From positions 965,501-1,029,500 of the forward strand of contig CANTUR010000629.1 of assembly GCA_947683625.1 (NCBI GenBank): a stretch of 64,000 nt of DNA. Direction: 5' to 3'. This stretch comes from Mallotus nudiflorus. Its lineage: Eukaryota; Streptophyta; Magnoliopsida; Malpighiales; Euphorbiaceae. Positions 24,441-35,549 of this stretch are shown piece by piece. Every line of letters starts with the position of its first letter. The stretch's first letter is position 1. The notes under the pieces are model-generated. The model saw nothing but the letters and a program-made list of their open reading frames with translations, did not search any database and was not told the DNA's origin. The translations under genes were made by a program, and so were the position numbers.

Positions 24441-25701
24441 GACCAAAATAGTTGGTAAAAAAAAAACCTTCTTATACGGGTCAACCCCTATCTCCTCTTC
24501 CTCCTTCTTTCTTTCTTCTCCTTTCACACCATTTTCCTTCCCTTGTTACTATGCATCCGAACCAACAGCCTCTCAACCTGTCAGATGCAGCCATAACCAC
24601 CCTGTTCCTTCTCCATCTGCTTCTTCTTCCTTTAATGTCATCTTTGCAGCGCATCATGAAGAAGGCAGCAACAACAACAGCCACGTGAAGCAGCAGCAAG
24701 AACGACTACAGCAGCAACCTCCAGCCCTCCTGCCATGACACCCAGCACCACCACCGCCACCACCTGTTGTCACCGGGAGCAGCAGCAGCCCCTCCCCTAT
24801 CTTGAGTTGAGCTTCAAGTGAGTTAGTAATTAGTTAGCTTTAGGTTAGTTTTTAGTTAGATTTAGTTGTTTGTTAGTTGATTTTGGTTAGTTTTTAGGTT
24901 GATTTGTGATTTTTGTTAATTATGAGTAATTTGTTTAATTTTTGCAGAATTTATTTTAATTATTTGGGTAATTCTTGGTTCATCTAAATTATTGGGGTTA
25001 ATTTTGGTTAAGAGTATATCAAAATTAAATTAGATTAATTAAATTGATTTTTATGGAATTTTTGTATATTTATTTAGGTATTTTAAGTTTTATGTGTATT
25101 TTGTTAATGTGGTTAATTAATTATTTTTGTTTGATTTTTGGGGTCAATTAGTGTTAGTATATTATGTTAGTAATTTTAGTAGTGATAAAATAATTTTTGA
25201 TAATGTATTTAAATTTTTTTTTTAGAAATTATGTTTATTATGTAAATTTTGAAATAATAGGTAAATGGTGTGTTTTTGTTGATATTATAATTAAATACTA
25301 TGTTTTAGATAATTTTGAGATAAAATGCAGTATTAAAATAATTTTTGTAAATTGTTTATTATTTTTAGTTAATTAATACTAACTATTTTTGAAAATTTAT
25401 TCCAAATTAAATTATTTATTGTTTTGTGGTTTGAATGAGTTTTTAATTAATATTATAGTATATTTAATCTAGATGGGCAATGATAGTTTGAATTTGACTA
25501 CTTTATGTTGAATATTTGGAAAGTTGGATTGTTATTAATATTATATTATTATTTGAAATTTTATTAAATTATAGTGGAAAATAATTTTATTAGTTTTTTA
25601 AAAATTAAATAAATTATATTATGATTTATTATTATTTATTATTATTTTTGGTGATTTACTAAATTAATATTTAGTATTTGCTTATTTGTATTTTTGGTGA
25701 A

Positions 25702-25880
25702 CCTTGGTTGGGAATTGTGTAGTTTGGGGTCCCAACCCGAGGTGTTGCGTCACTGTGAAATTTGAAGTGCGTTTATTTGCAGGATTGACTCTACTTCGGT
25801 AGAGGGAAGTCCGTTTTACAGAGAAAATTCTACTAAATTTTTGATAGATTTCTCGTAAAACGTGACACCGGGTCAATCCT
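25702..25880 (+). other. Predicted structured RNA modules I and II (B1 5' LTR)
   Basis: Module I (25702-25742): CCTTGGTTGGGA pairs with TCCCAACCCGAGG around a loop with ATTGTGTAGT. Module II (25781-25880): outer stem AGGATTGAC with GTCAATCCT (9 of 9), hairpin TCTAC-TTCG-GTAGA (a C-UUCG-G type tetraloop), and a second arm CGTTTTAC with GTAAAACG (8 of 8). Pairings were found by hand. No function is known to me. Confidence 0.5.
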
Positions 25881-26309
25881 AAAATTTTTATTTTGAGTTC
25901 CAATAGAGTCTTCCATAGAAACTCTAGAAGTCAGGTTTCTATTTTCTGATTGTCATTTCCTCTTTCTATCTTTTAGTTGCCCCTCCAGTCGCATCTACTA
26001 GTCGAGGTCGGACACAACGTGCCAAAAGAGCACCTTTATCCTGTAACTTAATATTTGATTTGAGTGTCGAGTTTTTAATTTAAATCATATTAAATTCTTA
26101 TGAATTTAATTTTATGAGATTCTAGTCAGCATTACTCATAGGATTTTGCATAATTTAATTTATAGTTGATTTATTTTTTTTATTTATTGTAATTTTTATT
26201 GTTTTATTTATTTTCTTTTATTTTTAAATAAACCACAGTATAACGAACTACCTGATGAGTTTCGTCAGGACCGTGTGCGCACTGGTAAAATATGTGATTA
26301 TTTAATTAT

Positions 26310-26580
26310 ATTACTAGGGTCAAAGCTCTAGTGATGCTTTGCTCTCGGACACTGCCAGTAGTATAATATTTGTTTATTTAATAAATATTGGGGCCGAAGG
26401 TCTAGTGATGCTTTACTTTCGGACACCACCAGTATAATTTTGATTTCTTATTTATTAAATCACTGGGGCCGAAGGTCTGGTGATGCTTTGCTCTTGGACA
26501 CCACCAGTGATATTGGATTAAGAAATATGACTGCGACTGTGTATCCTGGTGATGCCTTGCTCTCGAGATCCGACAGTCTT
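26310..26580 (+). repeat. Tandem hairpin units in B1 5' LTR
   Basis: Four units share a core 'GGTCTGGTGATGCTTTGCTC' type sequence, each enclosed by its own complementary ends: TACT(A)GG/CCAGTA, TATTGG/CCAGTA, ATCACTGG/CCAGTGAT (26459-26521) and GACTG/CAGTC (26529-26578). Unit length is about 50-90 bp. The ends differ from unit to unit but mostly stay complementary. Confidence 0.55.
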
Positions 26581-27214
26581 GGATATAAGTGAGTCATATG
26601 ACTGTTAAAAATTTATAAATTAGGTTCTACCAAATTTTTCTACTGAAACGTTTTAAAAAGACATTTAAATATCTATTTCTTCTCTTTTTAAAAAAAATGG
26701 ATTTATTATATATATATCAAATGGTTTGAATAAATTTTATTATATTATATTTCCATAAAATTTATTTTTAATGAGATTTTCAAACCGTATTCATTTCTTT
26801 ATTATCTTACTCAGTGAGGTTTGACTCCCCTCAACTTATTTTTTTTCAAGAGTTTGGGAGTTTTCTATTAGGCCTACTTTTCTTTGTCGTATAGCTTCGT
26901 CATCAACTATTCTATGTAGGTCTATTTAGTTGTGTTGTATTTACTTTCGCATACCACAATAGGGAAAATTGTATAACTGCATATTTTATTTGGAATTTCA
27001 TGTACTTATAATTTATGCACTGATATTATGGTTTAAATTATATTGAGAAAAATCAGTTTGATAATGTGCATTGTGATTTTATTATTTATTGTAAGGTTTC
27101 AAGTTAAATATTTCATGATTTTTCTTTTAAGGCTTACTATAGGTTTTGGTAGCTTTATGTTTTCCCATTCCCTAGTGTCGATCACGTGCCCCTGGGTTCG
27201 GATCGTGACAAAGT

Positions 27215-27226
27215 TGGTATCAGAGC
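27215..27226 (+). other. Primer-binding site of B1
   Basis: TGGTATCAGAGC, complementary to initiator-Met tRNA, four bases after the LTR end. Confidence 0.88.
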
Positions 27227-27348
27227 TTTGGCTCATTTTTCATGCTTTTGATTGTCGATGTCTGTCTTTTTCTCATAATATTGTGGTACTTAGTTTGTTG
27301 ATCTCTTGTCTTTTGGTTTCAACATCTGAGTCTGAATTCTTGTTCGAT

Positions 27349-28509
27349 TAGTTACAAGGAGCTCGACATTTCTCTAAGATTGACTTGAGATCTGGGTATC
27401 ATCATCTGAGGATTAGAAGGGAGGATGTACCTAAGTCAGCATTTCAGACTAGATATGGCCACTATGAGTTCTTAGTGATGTCCTTTGGGTTGACTAATGC
27501 CCTAACAGCCTTTATGGACTTGATGAACAGGGTCTTTAGGCCATACTTAGACCAATTTATGATTGTGTTTATTGATGATATTCTAGTCTATTCAAAGAAT
27601 AGGGTGGAGCATACAATGCATTTGAGATTGGTGCTACAGACTTTGAGAGAGCACCAGTTGTATGCTAAGTTTTCAAAATGTGAGTTATGGTTAGACCAAG
27701 TGGCATTTTTAGGCCATGTGGTGTCTAAGGCTGGCATTCAGGTGGATCCCAAGAAGATAGAGGCGATTATTGAATGGCCAAGACATACAACGGTTACTGA
27801 AGTAAGAAGTTTTCTGGGTTTAGCAGGCTATTACAGGAGACATATGAAGGATTTTTCTAAGATTGTCGTGCCTTTGACTAGACTAACCCAGAAGAATGTT
27901 AGATTTGTATGGACTGATAGATGTGAGGAGCATTTCTAGCTGCTTAAGGATTTATTGACTTCAGCTCCAGTACTAACATTACCTTCTGGTGATGATGGAT
28001 ACACAGTGTATTATGACGCTTCCTGTGTAGGTTTGGGATATATGCTAATGCAGAATAGTAGAATGGTTGCTTATGCTTTGAGGCAGTTGAAGAAGCACGA
28101 GCAAAATTATCCCACTCACGATCTAGAGATGGCAGCAGTTGTATTCGCACTGAAGATCTGGAGGCATTATCTGTACGGTGTCACTTATAAGATCTACACC
28201 GACCACAAAAGCTTAAAGTATATCTTCGAGCAGAGGGATTTGAACTTAAGGTAAAGAAGATGTATGGAACTTCTAAAAGACTACAATTGTTCGATTCTTT
28301 ACCATCCAGGCAAGGCGAATGTAGTAGTTGATGGGTTGAGTAGAAAATCAGTAGGTAGTCTTGCCCATATTAGTACTGAGAGGAGACTGATTATTCAGGA
28401 GTTGCATGAGCTAATTGACCAGGGTTTACAGTGGAAGGTGACTAAGAAGTGCCTTTTAGCTCAGTTCAGAGTACAGTCTGTGTACTTGGATAAAGTTAAA
28501 GCAGCTTAA
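27349..28509 (+). pseudogene. B1 reverse transcriptase (partial) and RNase H
   Basis: The frame starts inside RT at 'LQGARHFSKIDLRSGYHHL' and has the catalytic 'IVFIDDILVYSKN' near 27565-27600, the connection part 'GHVVSKAGIQVDPKKIEAI', and RNase H with 'YYDASCVGLGYMLMQN' (28009 on) and 'HDLEMAAVVFALKIWRHYLYG'. In-frame stops at 27937 (TAG), 28252 (TAA) and 28507 (TAA) interrupt one continuous frame; there are no shifts within it. The RT fingers and everything upstream are deleted. Confidence 0.88.
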
Positions 28510-29900
28510 GGAAGGGACCCATAGTTATAGAGAATTATGTTTGAGGTGCAACAGGGTCAATTCATAGAGTTTGTGATTGAAAGTGAGGGAGTTCTATGCT
28601 TGGGTACTTGATTATGTGTGCCAAATGCTGATGATATGAGGAAAGAGATCTTAGAAGAGGCACATTTTTCTGCTTACAGTATTCATTCAGGTTCTACCAA
28701 GATGTATCATAATTTGAAGGATACATACTGGTGGAATGGAATGAAGAAGGATGTTACATAATTTGTATCAAAGTGTCTCATATGTTAGCAGGTGAAATTA
28801 GAGCATCAGAGGCCCTCAAGATTGTTATAGCCCATGCCTATCCCAGAGTGGAAGTGGGATATGATTGCTATGGATTTTGTGACTAGTTTGCCTCGGATGG
28901 CAGGTGGGTTTAATGCTATTTGGGTGATCATTGACAGGTTACTAAGTCAGCTCACTTTCTGCCAATTAAGAAGACATACTCTATTGACAGGTTGGCATGG
29001 TTATATGTCAGCAAAATTATTTGTCTTTATGGAGTTCCAATAAGTATAATATCTGACAGAGGAGCCACTTTTACATCAGTTTTCTAGTAAGAGTTACATA
29101 AGGCCTTGGGTACTAGACTTGACTTCAGCACAACATTCAATCCTCAAACTAATGGTCAATCTAAGAGGACCATTCATACTTTAGAGGATATGCTCCAAAT
29201 GTGCGTGATGGACTTTGGAAGTCAATGGGATAATCATTTGCCACTGATTGAATTCACATATAACAACAGTTATCTTGAAAGTATTGAGATGGCTCCGTAT
29301 GAAGCCTTGTATAGTAGGAAGTGCATATCACCTTTGTGTTGGGAAATTGGTGAAAGACAGCTCACAGGTCCAAATTTGGTGCAGATTACTTCTAAAAAAG
29401 TTCTTATCATTCAGCAAAGGTTGAGAACGGCATACAGCAGGCAGAAGAGTTATGTTGATCCCAAAAGGAAGGATGTTTCCTTTCTAGTTAGAGATATGGT
29501 CTTTCTAAAGGTATCTCCAATGAAGGGAGTTATGAGGTTCGGTAAGAAGGGTAAGTTGGCTCCGAGATACATTGGACCTTTCGAGATACGGTCATGAATT
29601 AGGGAAGTGGCCTATAGACTAGTATTGCCATTTGAGTTATCTCAAATCCACCTAGTGTTCCATGTGTCTATGTTGAGGAAGTATATTCCTGATCCTTCTC
29701 ACGTACTTCAGCCTCAAGTAGTGGAGCTCAGTGAAGATCCATCTTATGAGGAGTATCCAGTAGCAATTGTGGATCACCAGCTTCGCTCTCGTGAGATTTC
29801 GATGGTCAAAGTGCTTTGGAGTAACCACACAGCAGAAGACTGTATGTGGGAGGCAAAATCTGAGATGCAAACCGTCTATCCCTATCTTTTTCATCCTTAG
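28510..29900 (+). pseudogene. B1 integrase and chromodomain
   Basis: The zinc-binding part reads 'EEAHFSAYSIHSGSTKMYHN' and 'CLIC' (28650-28790). The core has 'IAMDFVTSLPRM' (about 28865), 'IISDRGATFTS' near 29047 and 'FNPQTNGQSKRTIHTLEDM' (about 29140-29190; the usual Glu after GQS is Lys, so the DDE triad is lost). A one-base deletion near 28945 shifts the frame and TGA at 29595 adds a stop. The tail 29745-29900 is a chromodomain-like segment with 'EISMVKVLWSNHTAEDCMW'. Known role: inserts element cDNA; the chromodomain guides it to chromatin. Confidence 0.85.
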
Positions 29901-29947
29901 ACCTTGTAATTCCTTACTTTTCTTTGAAATTCGAGGATGAATTCTGT

Positions 29948-29960
29948 AAGGGGGAAAGAT
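29948..29960 (+). other. Polypurine tract of B1
   Basis: AAGGGGGAAAGAT directly before the LTR start TGTAATACC. Confidence 0.8.
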
Positions 29961-30043
29961 TGTAATACCTATATTTTATTTTAATAAAAGTAATTTTTGA
30001 ATTTGTATTATTTTATTATCTAAAATGACATAATTTGTTTTTA

Positions 30044-30045
<2 letters not shown>

Positions 30046-30128
<83 letters not shown>

Positions 30129-30290
30129 ACTACATTATTTGCATGGATATTTTATGTGTTATTATGTATGTATATATATATATACACACACACATAATAA
30201 CACATAAAATAATGTATAATTAGAGTTTAATTATTTTTATGTGTGTGTATTAATTTATTTTTGTGTATATACATTTATATATGTATGTAG

Positions 30291-30347
<57 letters not shown>

Positions 30348-30434
30348 GTATATGTATATGTATAGTGTGCATGTGTGTGGTGGAGAATTAAAGTAAAATA
30401 TTATAATATAATGTTTTTTTATATAAAGTAAATT

Positions 30435-30490
<56 letters not shown>
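30046..30490. repeat. Microsatellite cluster in B1 3' LTR
   Basis: (ATT)n of about 81 bases (30046-30126), a (TG)n run (30296-30335) and a (TA)n run (30439-30490). Length differs from the matching cluster in the 5' LTR, showing expansion after insertion. Confidence 0.92.
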
Positions 30491-30494
<4 letters not shown>

Positions 30495-31795
30495 TTTCAA
30501 ACAAAAAAAGTTGGTAAAAAAAAAAACCTTCTTATACGGGTCAACCCCTATCTCCTCTTCCTCCTTCTTTCTTTCTTCTCCTTTCACGCCATTTTCCTTC
30601 CCTTGTTACTGTGTGCCTAAACTAGCAGCCTCCCAACCTGTCAAATGTAGCCATAACCACCCCATTCCTTCTCCATATGCTTCTTCTACCTTTAATGTCA
30701 TCTCTGCTGCACATCATGAAGAAGGCAGCAACAGCAGCAGCCACGTGAAGCAGCAGTTGCATGAAGCACCAGCAGGAACAACTACAGCAGCAGCCTCCAG
30801 CCCTCCTGTCGTGACACCCAGCACCACCACCGCCACCACCTATTGTCACGGGGAGCAACAACAACTCAGGCTTGCAGTAGCAACCCCTCCCTTGTCTTGA
30901 GTTGAGTTTCAAGTGAGTTAGTAATTAGTTAGCTTTAGGTTAGTTTTCAGTTAGATTTAGTTGTTTGTTAGTTGATTTTGGTTAGTTTTTAGGTTGATTT
31001 GTGATTTTTGTTAATTATGAGTTATTTGTTTAATTTTTGCAGAATTTATTTTAATTATTTGGGTAATTCTTGGTTGATCTAAATTATTGGGGTTACTTTT
31101 GGTCAAGAGTATATCAAAATTAATTTAGATTAATTAAATTGATTTTTATGGAATTTTTGTATATTTATTTAGGTATTTTAAGTTTTATGTGTATTTTGTT
31201 AATGTGGTTAATTAATTATTTTTGGTTGATTTTTGGGGTCAATTAGTGTTAGTATATTATGTTAGTAATTTTAGTAGTGATAAATAATTTTTGATAATGT
31301 ATTTAATTTTTTTTTAGAAATTATGTTTATTATGTAAATTTTGAAATAATAGGTAAATGGTGTGTTTTTTTTTTGATATTATAATCAAATACTATGTTTT
31401 AGATAATTTTGAGATAAAATACGGTATTAAAATAATTTTTATAAATTATTTATTATTTTTAGTTAATTAATACTAACTATTTTTGAAAATTTATTCCAAA
31501 TTAAATTATTTATTATTTTGTGGTTTGAATGAGTTTTTAATTAATATTATAGTATATTTAATCTAGATGGACAATTATAGTTTGAATTTGACTACTTTAT
31601 GTTGAATATTTGGAAAGTTGGATTGTTATTAATATTATATTATTATTTGAAATTTTAATAAATTATAGTGGAAAATAATTTTATTAGTGTTTTAAAAATT
31701 AAATAAATTATGTTATGATTTATTATTAATTTTTATTATTTTTGGTGATTTACTAAATTAATATTTAGTATTTGCTTATTTGTATTTTTGGTGAA

Positions 31796-31974
31796 CCTCG
31801 GTTGGGAATTGTGTAGTTTGGGGTTCTAACCCGAGGTGTTGTGCCACTATGAATTTTGAAGTGTGTTTATTTGCAGGATTGACTCTACTTCGGTAGAGGA
31901 ATGTCCATTTTACAGAGAAAATTTTGTCGAATTTTTGGTAGATTTCTTGTAAAACGTGACACCGGGTCAATCCT
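31796..31974 (+). other. Predicted structured RNA modules I and II (B1 3' LTR)
   Basis: Module I 31796-31836: the stem is kept, with G-U pairs where TTCTAACC replaces TCCCAACC. Module II 31875-31974: outer stem AGGATTGAC/GTCAATCCT is perfect, hairpin TCTAC-TTCG-GTAGA is perfect, the second arm has one mismatch. Confidence 0.5.
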
Positions 31975-33308
31975 AAAATTTTTATTCTGAGTTCCAATAG
32001 AGTCTTCCTTAAAAATTCTAGAAGTCAGGTTTCTATTTTCTGATTGTCATTTCCTCTTTCTGTCTTTTAGCTGCCCCTCCAGTCACATCTACTAGTCGAG
32101 GTTGGACACGACGTGCGAGAGGAACACCTTTATCTTATAAGTTAATATTTGATTTGAGTGTCGGGTTTTTAATTTAAATCATATTAAATTCTTATGAATT
32201 TAATTTTATGAGATTCTAGTCAGCATTATTCATAGGATTTTGCATAATTTAATTTATAGTTGATTTATTTTATTTTTATTTATTGTAATTTTCATTGTTT
32301 TATTTATTTTCTTTTATTTTTAAATAAACCACGATAGAACAGGCTACCTGATGGGTTTTATCAGGACCGTGTGCACACTGGTAAAATATGTTATTATTTA
32401 ATTATATTACTGGGGCCGAAGGTCTTGTGATGTTTTACTCTCAAACACCATCAATAGTATAATATTTATTTATTTAATAAATACTGAGGCCGAAAGTCTG
32501 GTGATGCTTTGATTTCGGACACCGCCAGTATATTTTTGATTTTTTTATTTATTAAATCACTGGGGCCAAAGGTCTAGTGATGTTTTGCTCTCGAACACCA
32601 CCAGTGATATTGGATTAAGAGATATGACTGTGGCTGTGTATCCTGGTAATGCCTTGCTCTCGGGATCCGGCAGTCTTGGATATAAGTGAGTCATATGACT
32701 GTTAAAAATTTATAAATTAGGTTTTAGCAAATTTTTACACTAAAACATTTTAAAAAGACATTTAAATATCTATTTCTTCTCTTTTTAAAAAAAAATAGAT
32801 TTATTATATATATATCAAATGGTTCGAATAAATTTTATTATATTATATTTCCATAAAATTTATTTATAATGAGGTTTTCAAACTGCATTCATTTTTTTAT
32901 TATTTGACTCAGTGAGGTCTGACTCCCCTCAACTTATTTTTTTTCAGGATTTTAGGAGTTTTATGTTAGGCCTACTTCTCTTCGCCGTGTAGCTTCGTCA
33001 CTGGTTATTTTACGTAAGTCTATTTAGTTGTGTTGTATTTACTTTCGCATACCGCAGTAGGGAAAATTGTATAACTGCATATTTTATTTGGAATTTCATG
33101 TATTTATAATTTATGCACTGATATTATGGTTTAAATTATATTGAGAAAAATCAGTTTGATAATATGTATTGTAATTTTATTATTTATTGTAAGGTTTCAA
33201 GTTAAATATTTCGCGATTTTTCTTTTAAGACTTATTATGAGTTTTGGTAGCTTTATGATTTTCTATTTTCTAGTACCAGTCACGTATCCCTGGATTTGGG
33301 TGGTGACA

Positions 33309-33313
33309 TATTT
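33309..33313. other. Target-site duplication of B1, right
   Basis: TATTT, identical to 23947-23951. Confidence 0.8.
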
Positions 33314-33661
33314 GCTAAGGTTTTTTCATTTCTAATAGCTTTTCTAATCCTCATTGGCTGTAAATAAAAACCAATTGAATACAAATACGATAGACTCCTG
33401 CCATGGAACCCAACAATCTTGTAATGTCCTCCATCAGTGCCATGTAAACAAGAAAAATATGTTCCTTTTGTAGCATCACCAAATGGTCCATATATTTTTT
33501 TATCGCTTTTGAGTGTAAGTGAAAGAATCATAGTACGATGGTCATAATCACCATAGGTTCCATTGAATTCAGTGAGATATTCATTTCGGTAATCAAGCAT
33601 CACCTCAATCGGAAGATACAAAGTTATTATTTTTTGAGCATATTTTGATACTTCAATGCTA
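33309..33661 (-). pseudogene. Jacalin-related lectin, last exon (copy 2), cut by B1
   Basis: After a splice-acceptor-like TTTTAG (minus strand, ending 33659) the frame reads through 'IITLYLPIEVMLDYRNEYL', 'FNGTYGDYDHRTMILSL', 'LKSDKKIYGPFGDATKG', 'TDGGHYKIVGFHGRSLSYL' and 'YSIGFYLQP'. This is the second half of a jacalin domain (DY..EYL, G.YG, GPFG, IVGF.GRS, IG.Y), about 115 residues; the first half is not visible upstream. The apparent C-terminus past about residue 105 comes from the LTR of B1. Copy 1 ends with a stop right after FYLQ; this copy reads on (PMRIRK), so its stop was altered or lies beyond the insertion. Sugar-binding defence lectin by family; this copy is dead or partial. Confidence 0.8.
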
Positions 33662-34045
33662 AAATTAGTTACAATATAAAAGATATAAAAGTTGAGGTAA
33701 TTCTAACCATTTTCAAACTTTATATATTATTTTATTTTCACTTTACAAAATATTAATGAGCCTAATTTTTTTATATTTTTATGGCCGTTTAAATGTATAA
33801 TTATATTTATTTTAATTATGATTTGAATATTTATGTTCGTTATTTTTTACTTCAAAATATATTATTGAGCATTATAATTTTTATATTTTCATCCTCTATA
33901 TTTTTAATCAGATTATTTTAATTTTTGAAATTCTAAATTTTTAAAATCAAATACTTTTTTTTTTAATCTTTTACCATTTAAAAAACAAATTTTTATGTTT
34001 ATTATAGTATACAATTATTTATTTAAATTTTTTATTATATCATAG

Positions 34046-34098
<53 letters not shown>

Positions 34099-35478
34099 TG
34101 TTGAACCCTAAAATCATTAATCCCAAATTGTAACAAGTGTCTTTCTTTATAATTCAGCATTCACTTATACTCAATTTTTAGAATTTTGAATATTTTTCTT
34201 TAAAAAAATATTAAAAAGCCATATCTTTTTATGTAAACCTATTTTCTTTTTCCTGTGGAATCTTTTTGTTATTTAATGTAACTAAAAAACTATTATATAT
34301 ATCTAAATACTATTCAAATTCTAAAGATATTTATATACTACATATTATTCTACTTTAAATCACTCAAATATTTATTTTCAAACCATAAAAATTTTATTTT
34401 TAAAAAAATTTAAAAGTATGATAATATAATAATTATTTAGTATTATTTTTCAACTAAAAAACTACTATATATACTCTAATACGAATCTAATAATTTTAAA
34501 ACTAATCTTATTATAAATAAAAAATTATGATAATAAAAGTTAAATTTATAACTAATCTTTTTTTTTTTTTTTTTTTTTGCATTTGAGGAACCATATTAAG
34601 ATATTAATTTTTTTATTCAAAATAAAGTATGATCAACCAAATAATACTCTCTTGAAACTTAAATCTCAAAGTAAACCTCTCTGCTATTTAGAAATTTATT
34701 ATATTATTTATTTATGCTAAAAATTTTATTATATATTTTTTAATCCATATAAACCCTCTGTATAATTTCACTTTAAAAAATATTAATGAGCATTAATTTC
34801 TTATATTTATGATTTCTATTATTTCTAATTATATTTATAATGTTAAAAGTTTAAAATTTCTAATTTTTCACTTTACAACATATTAATCAGTCTATGTAAA
34901 TATATGAAAGTTAACGATACACATTTTACCATGTACAACAAATTTTCTAATATGATATTTTTACTCCGAACTACATTTTCTAAATTTTATAACAAATAAA
35001 TAAAAATGTAAATCAAAAAGTTATAAAAATATAACTTTTTTGTATTTTCTATGTCATGAGTCATCCATTACCTATATTTTGTAACCCTTCATATTTATTT
35101 ATTATTATTATAATTCTTAAATTTTAATTCTTTATCATTATGTTTTTTATTTTTAACTTTCATAATCTTTATAATTTTTTATTTGTAATATTTAAGTATC
35201 TTTTTATTCAATTTAATAAAAATTATTTTATATAACCTTTATGCGGTGCTGACTCTAAATTATTTACTTTTAATTTGTTACAAATTTATATTTTTAGGAG
35301 TTGATTGGGATGTGTTCTTATCTATTAACTAATAGATTTTTAATACATCCAATGCTTGTCGAAAAGCGTTTGGGGTGGAAATTTTCGCACATTACCACTT
35401 TATATTCACACATCATTATTAATGTTCTTAAAGTGCAAAAAACACATAAATCCTCATCTTCATTATCTATTTATTGTA

Positions 35479-35509
<31 letters not shown>

Positions 35510-35549
35510 TATTAAAAAGTTAATTTTTAATTTAATTAACATGCATAAC
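33662..35549. other. AT-rich intergenic DNA
   Basis: No gene seen. It includes a (TA)n run (about 34051-34094), a poly-T run (34559-34578) and another TA run near 35480-35506. It may hold lost upstream parts of the jacalin gene, but I could not find the GPWGG-type N-terminus. Confidence 0.5.

Larger units (their letters stand above)
23952..27210 (+). mobile_element. 5' LTR of B1
   Basis: About 3,259 bp, ending GATCGTGACA. Inside, in order: an (ATT)n run (about 24043-24077), TA, TG and TATG microsatellites (24100-24440), a Ser/Pro/His-coding-like GC-rich block (24480-24800), long T-rich sequence, the structured modules at 25702-25880, and a row of hairpins at 26310-26580. The open frame at 24452-24688 is repeated in all B LTRs and is not a gene. 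Confidence 0.85.
23952..33308 (+). mobile_element. Gypsy element B1 (chromovirus, internally deleted)
   Basis: The element has two LTRs (23952-27210 and 29961-33308), PBS (27215-27226), PPT (29948-29960) and a 5-bp target duplication. Its internal part is only about 2.75 kb: after the PBS leader it jumps at about 27349 into the middle of the reverse transcriptase, so Gag, protease and the first part of RT are deleted. It ends with a chromodomain, so it belongs with chromoviruses close to family A. It cannot move on its own, but its LTRs, PBS and PPT are still recognisable. The first bases are TTTAATACC instead of TGTAATACC, a one-base decay of the left terminus. Confidence 0.88.
29961..33308 (+). 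mobile_element. 3' LTR of B1
   Basis: About 3,348 bp from TGTAATACC to GGTGACA. Alignable over its length with the 5' LTR, with many point differences and a longer (ATT)n run (30046-30126), so the insertion is not recent. Structured modules are at 31796-31836 and 31875-31974, hairpin units at 32400-32690. Confidence 0.87.

Noticed and set aside
24452..24688. Pro/Leu/Ser-rich frame repeated at 24452, 30511 and 47923
   Set aside because: Located at the same position of each B LTR, with altered length and frame between copies; no recognisable domain.
26240..26290. CTGATGAGTTTCGTCAGG, resembling a hammerhead ribozyme core
   Set aside because: It is a short hairpin. The required arrangement (CUGANGA, helix II, GAAA, cleavage triplet) is not present, and other copies (TGATGGGTTTTATCA near 32350) do not keep the core.
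33280..33308. Last residues of the jacalin copy 2 frame
   Set aside because: These codons lie within the B1 LTR and are not part of the lectin.
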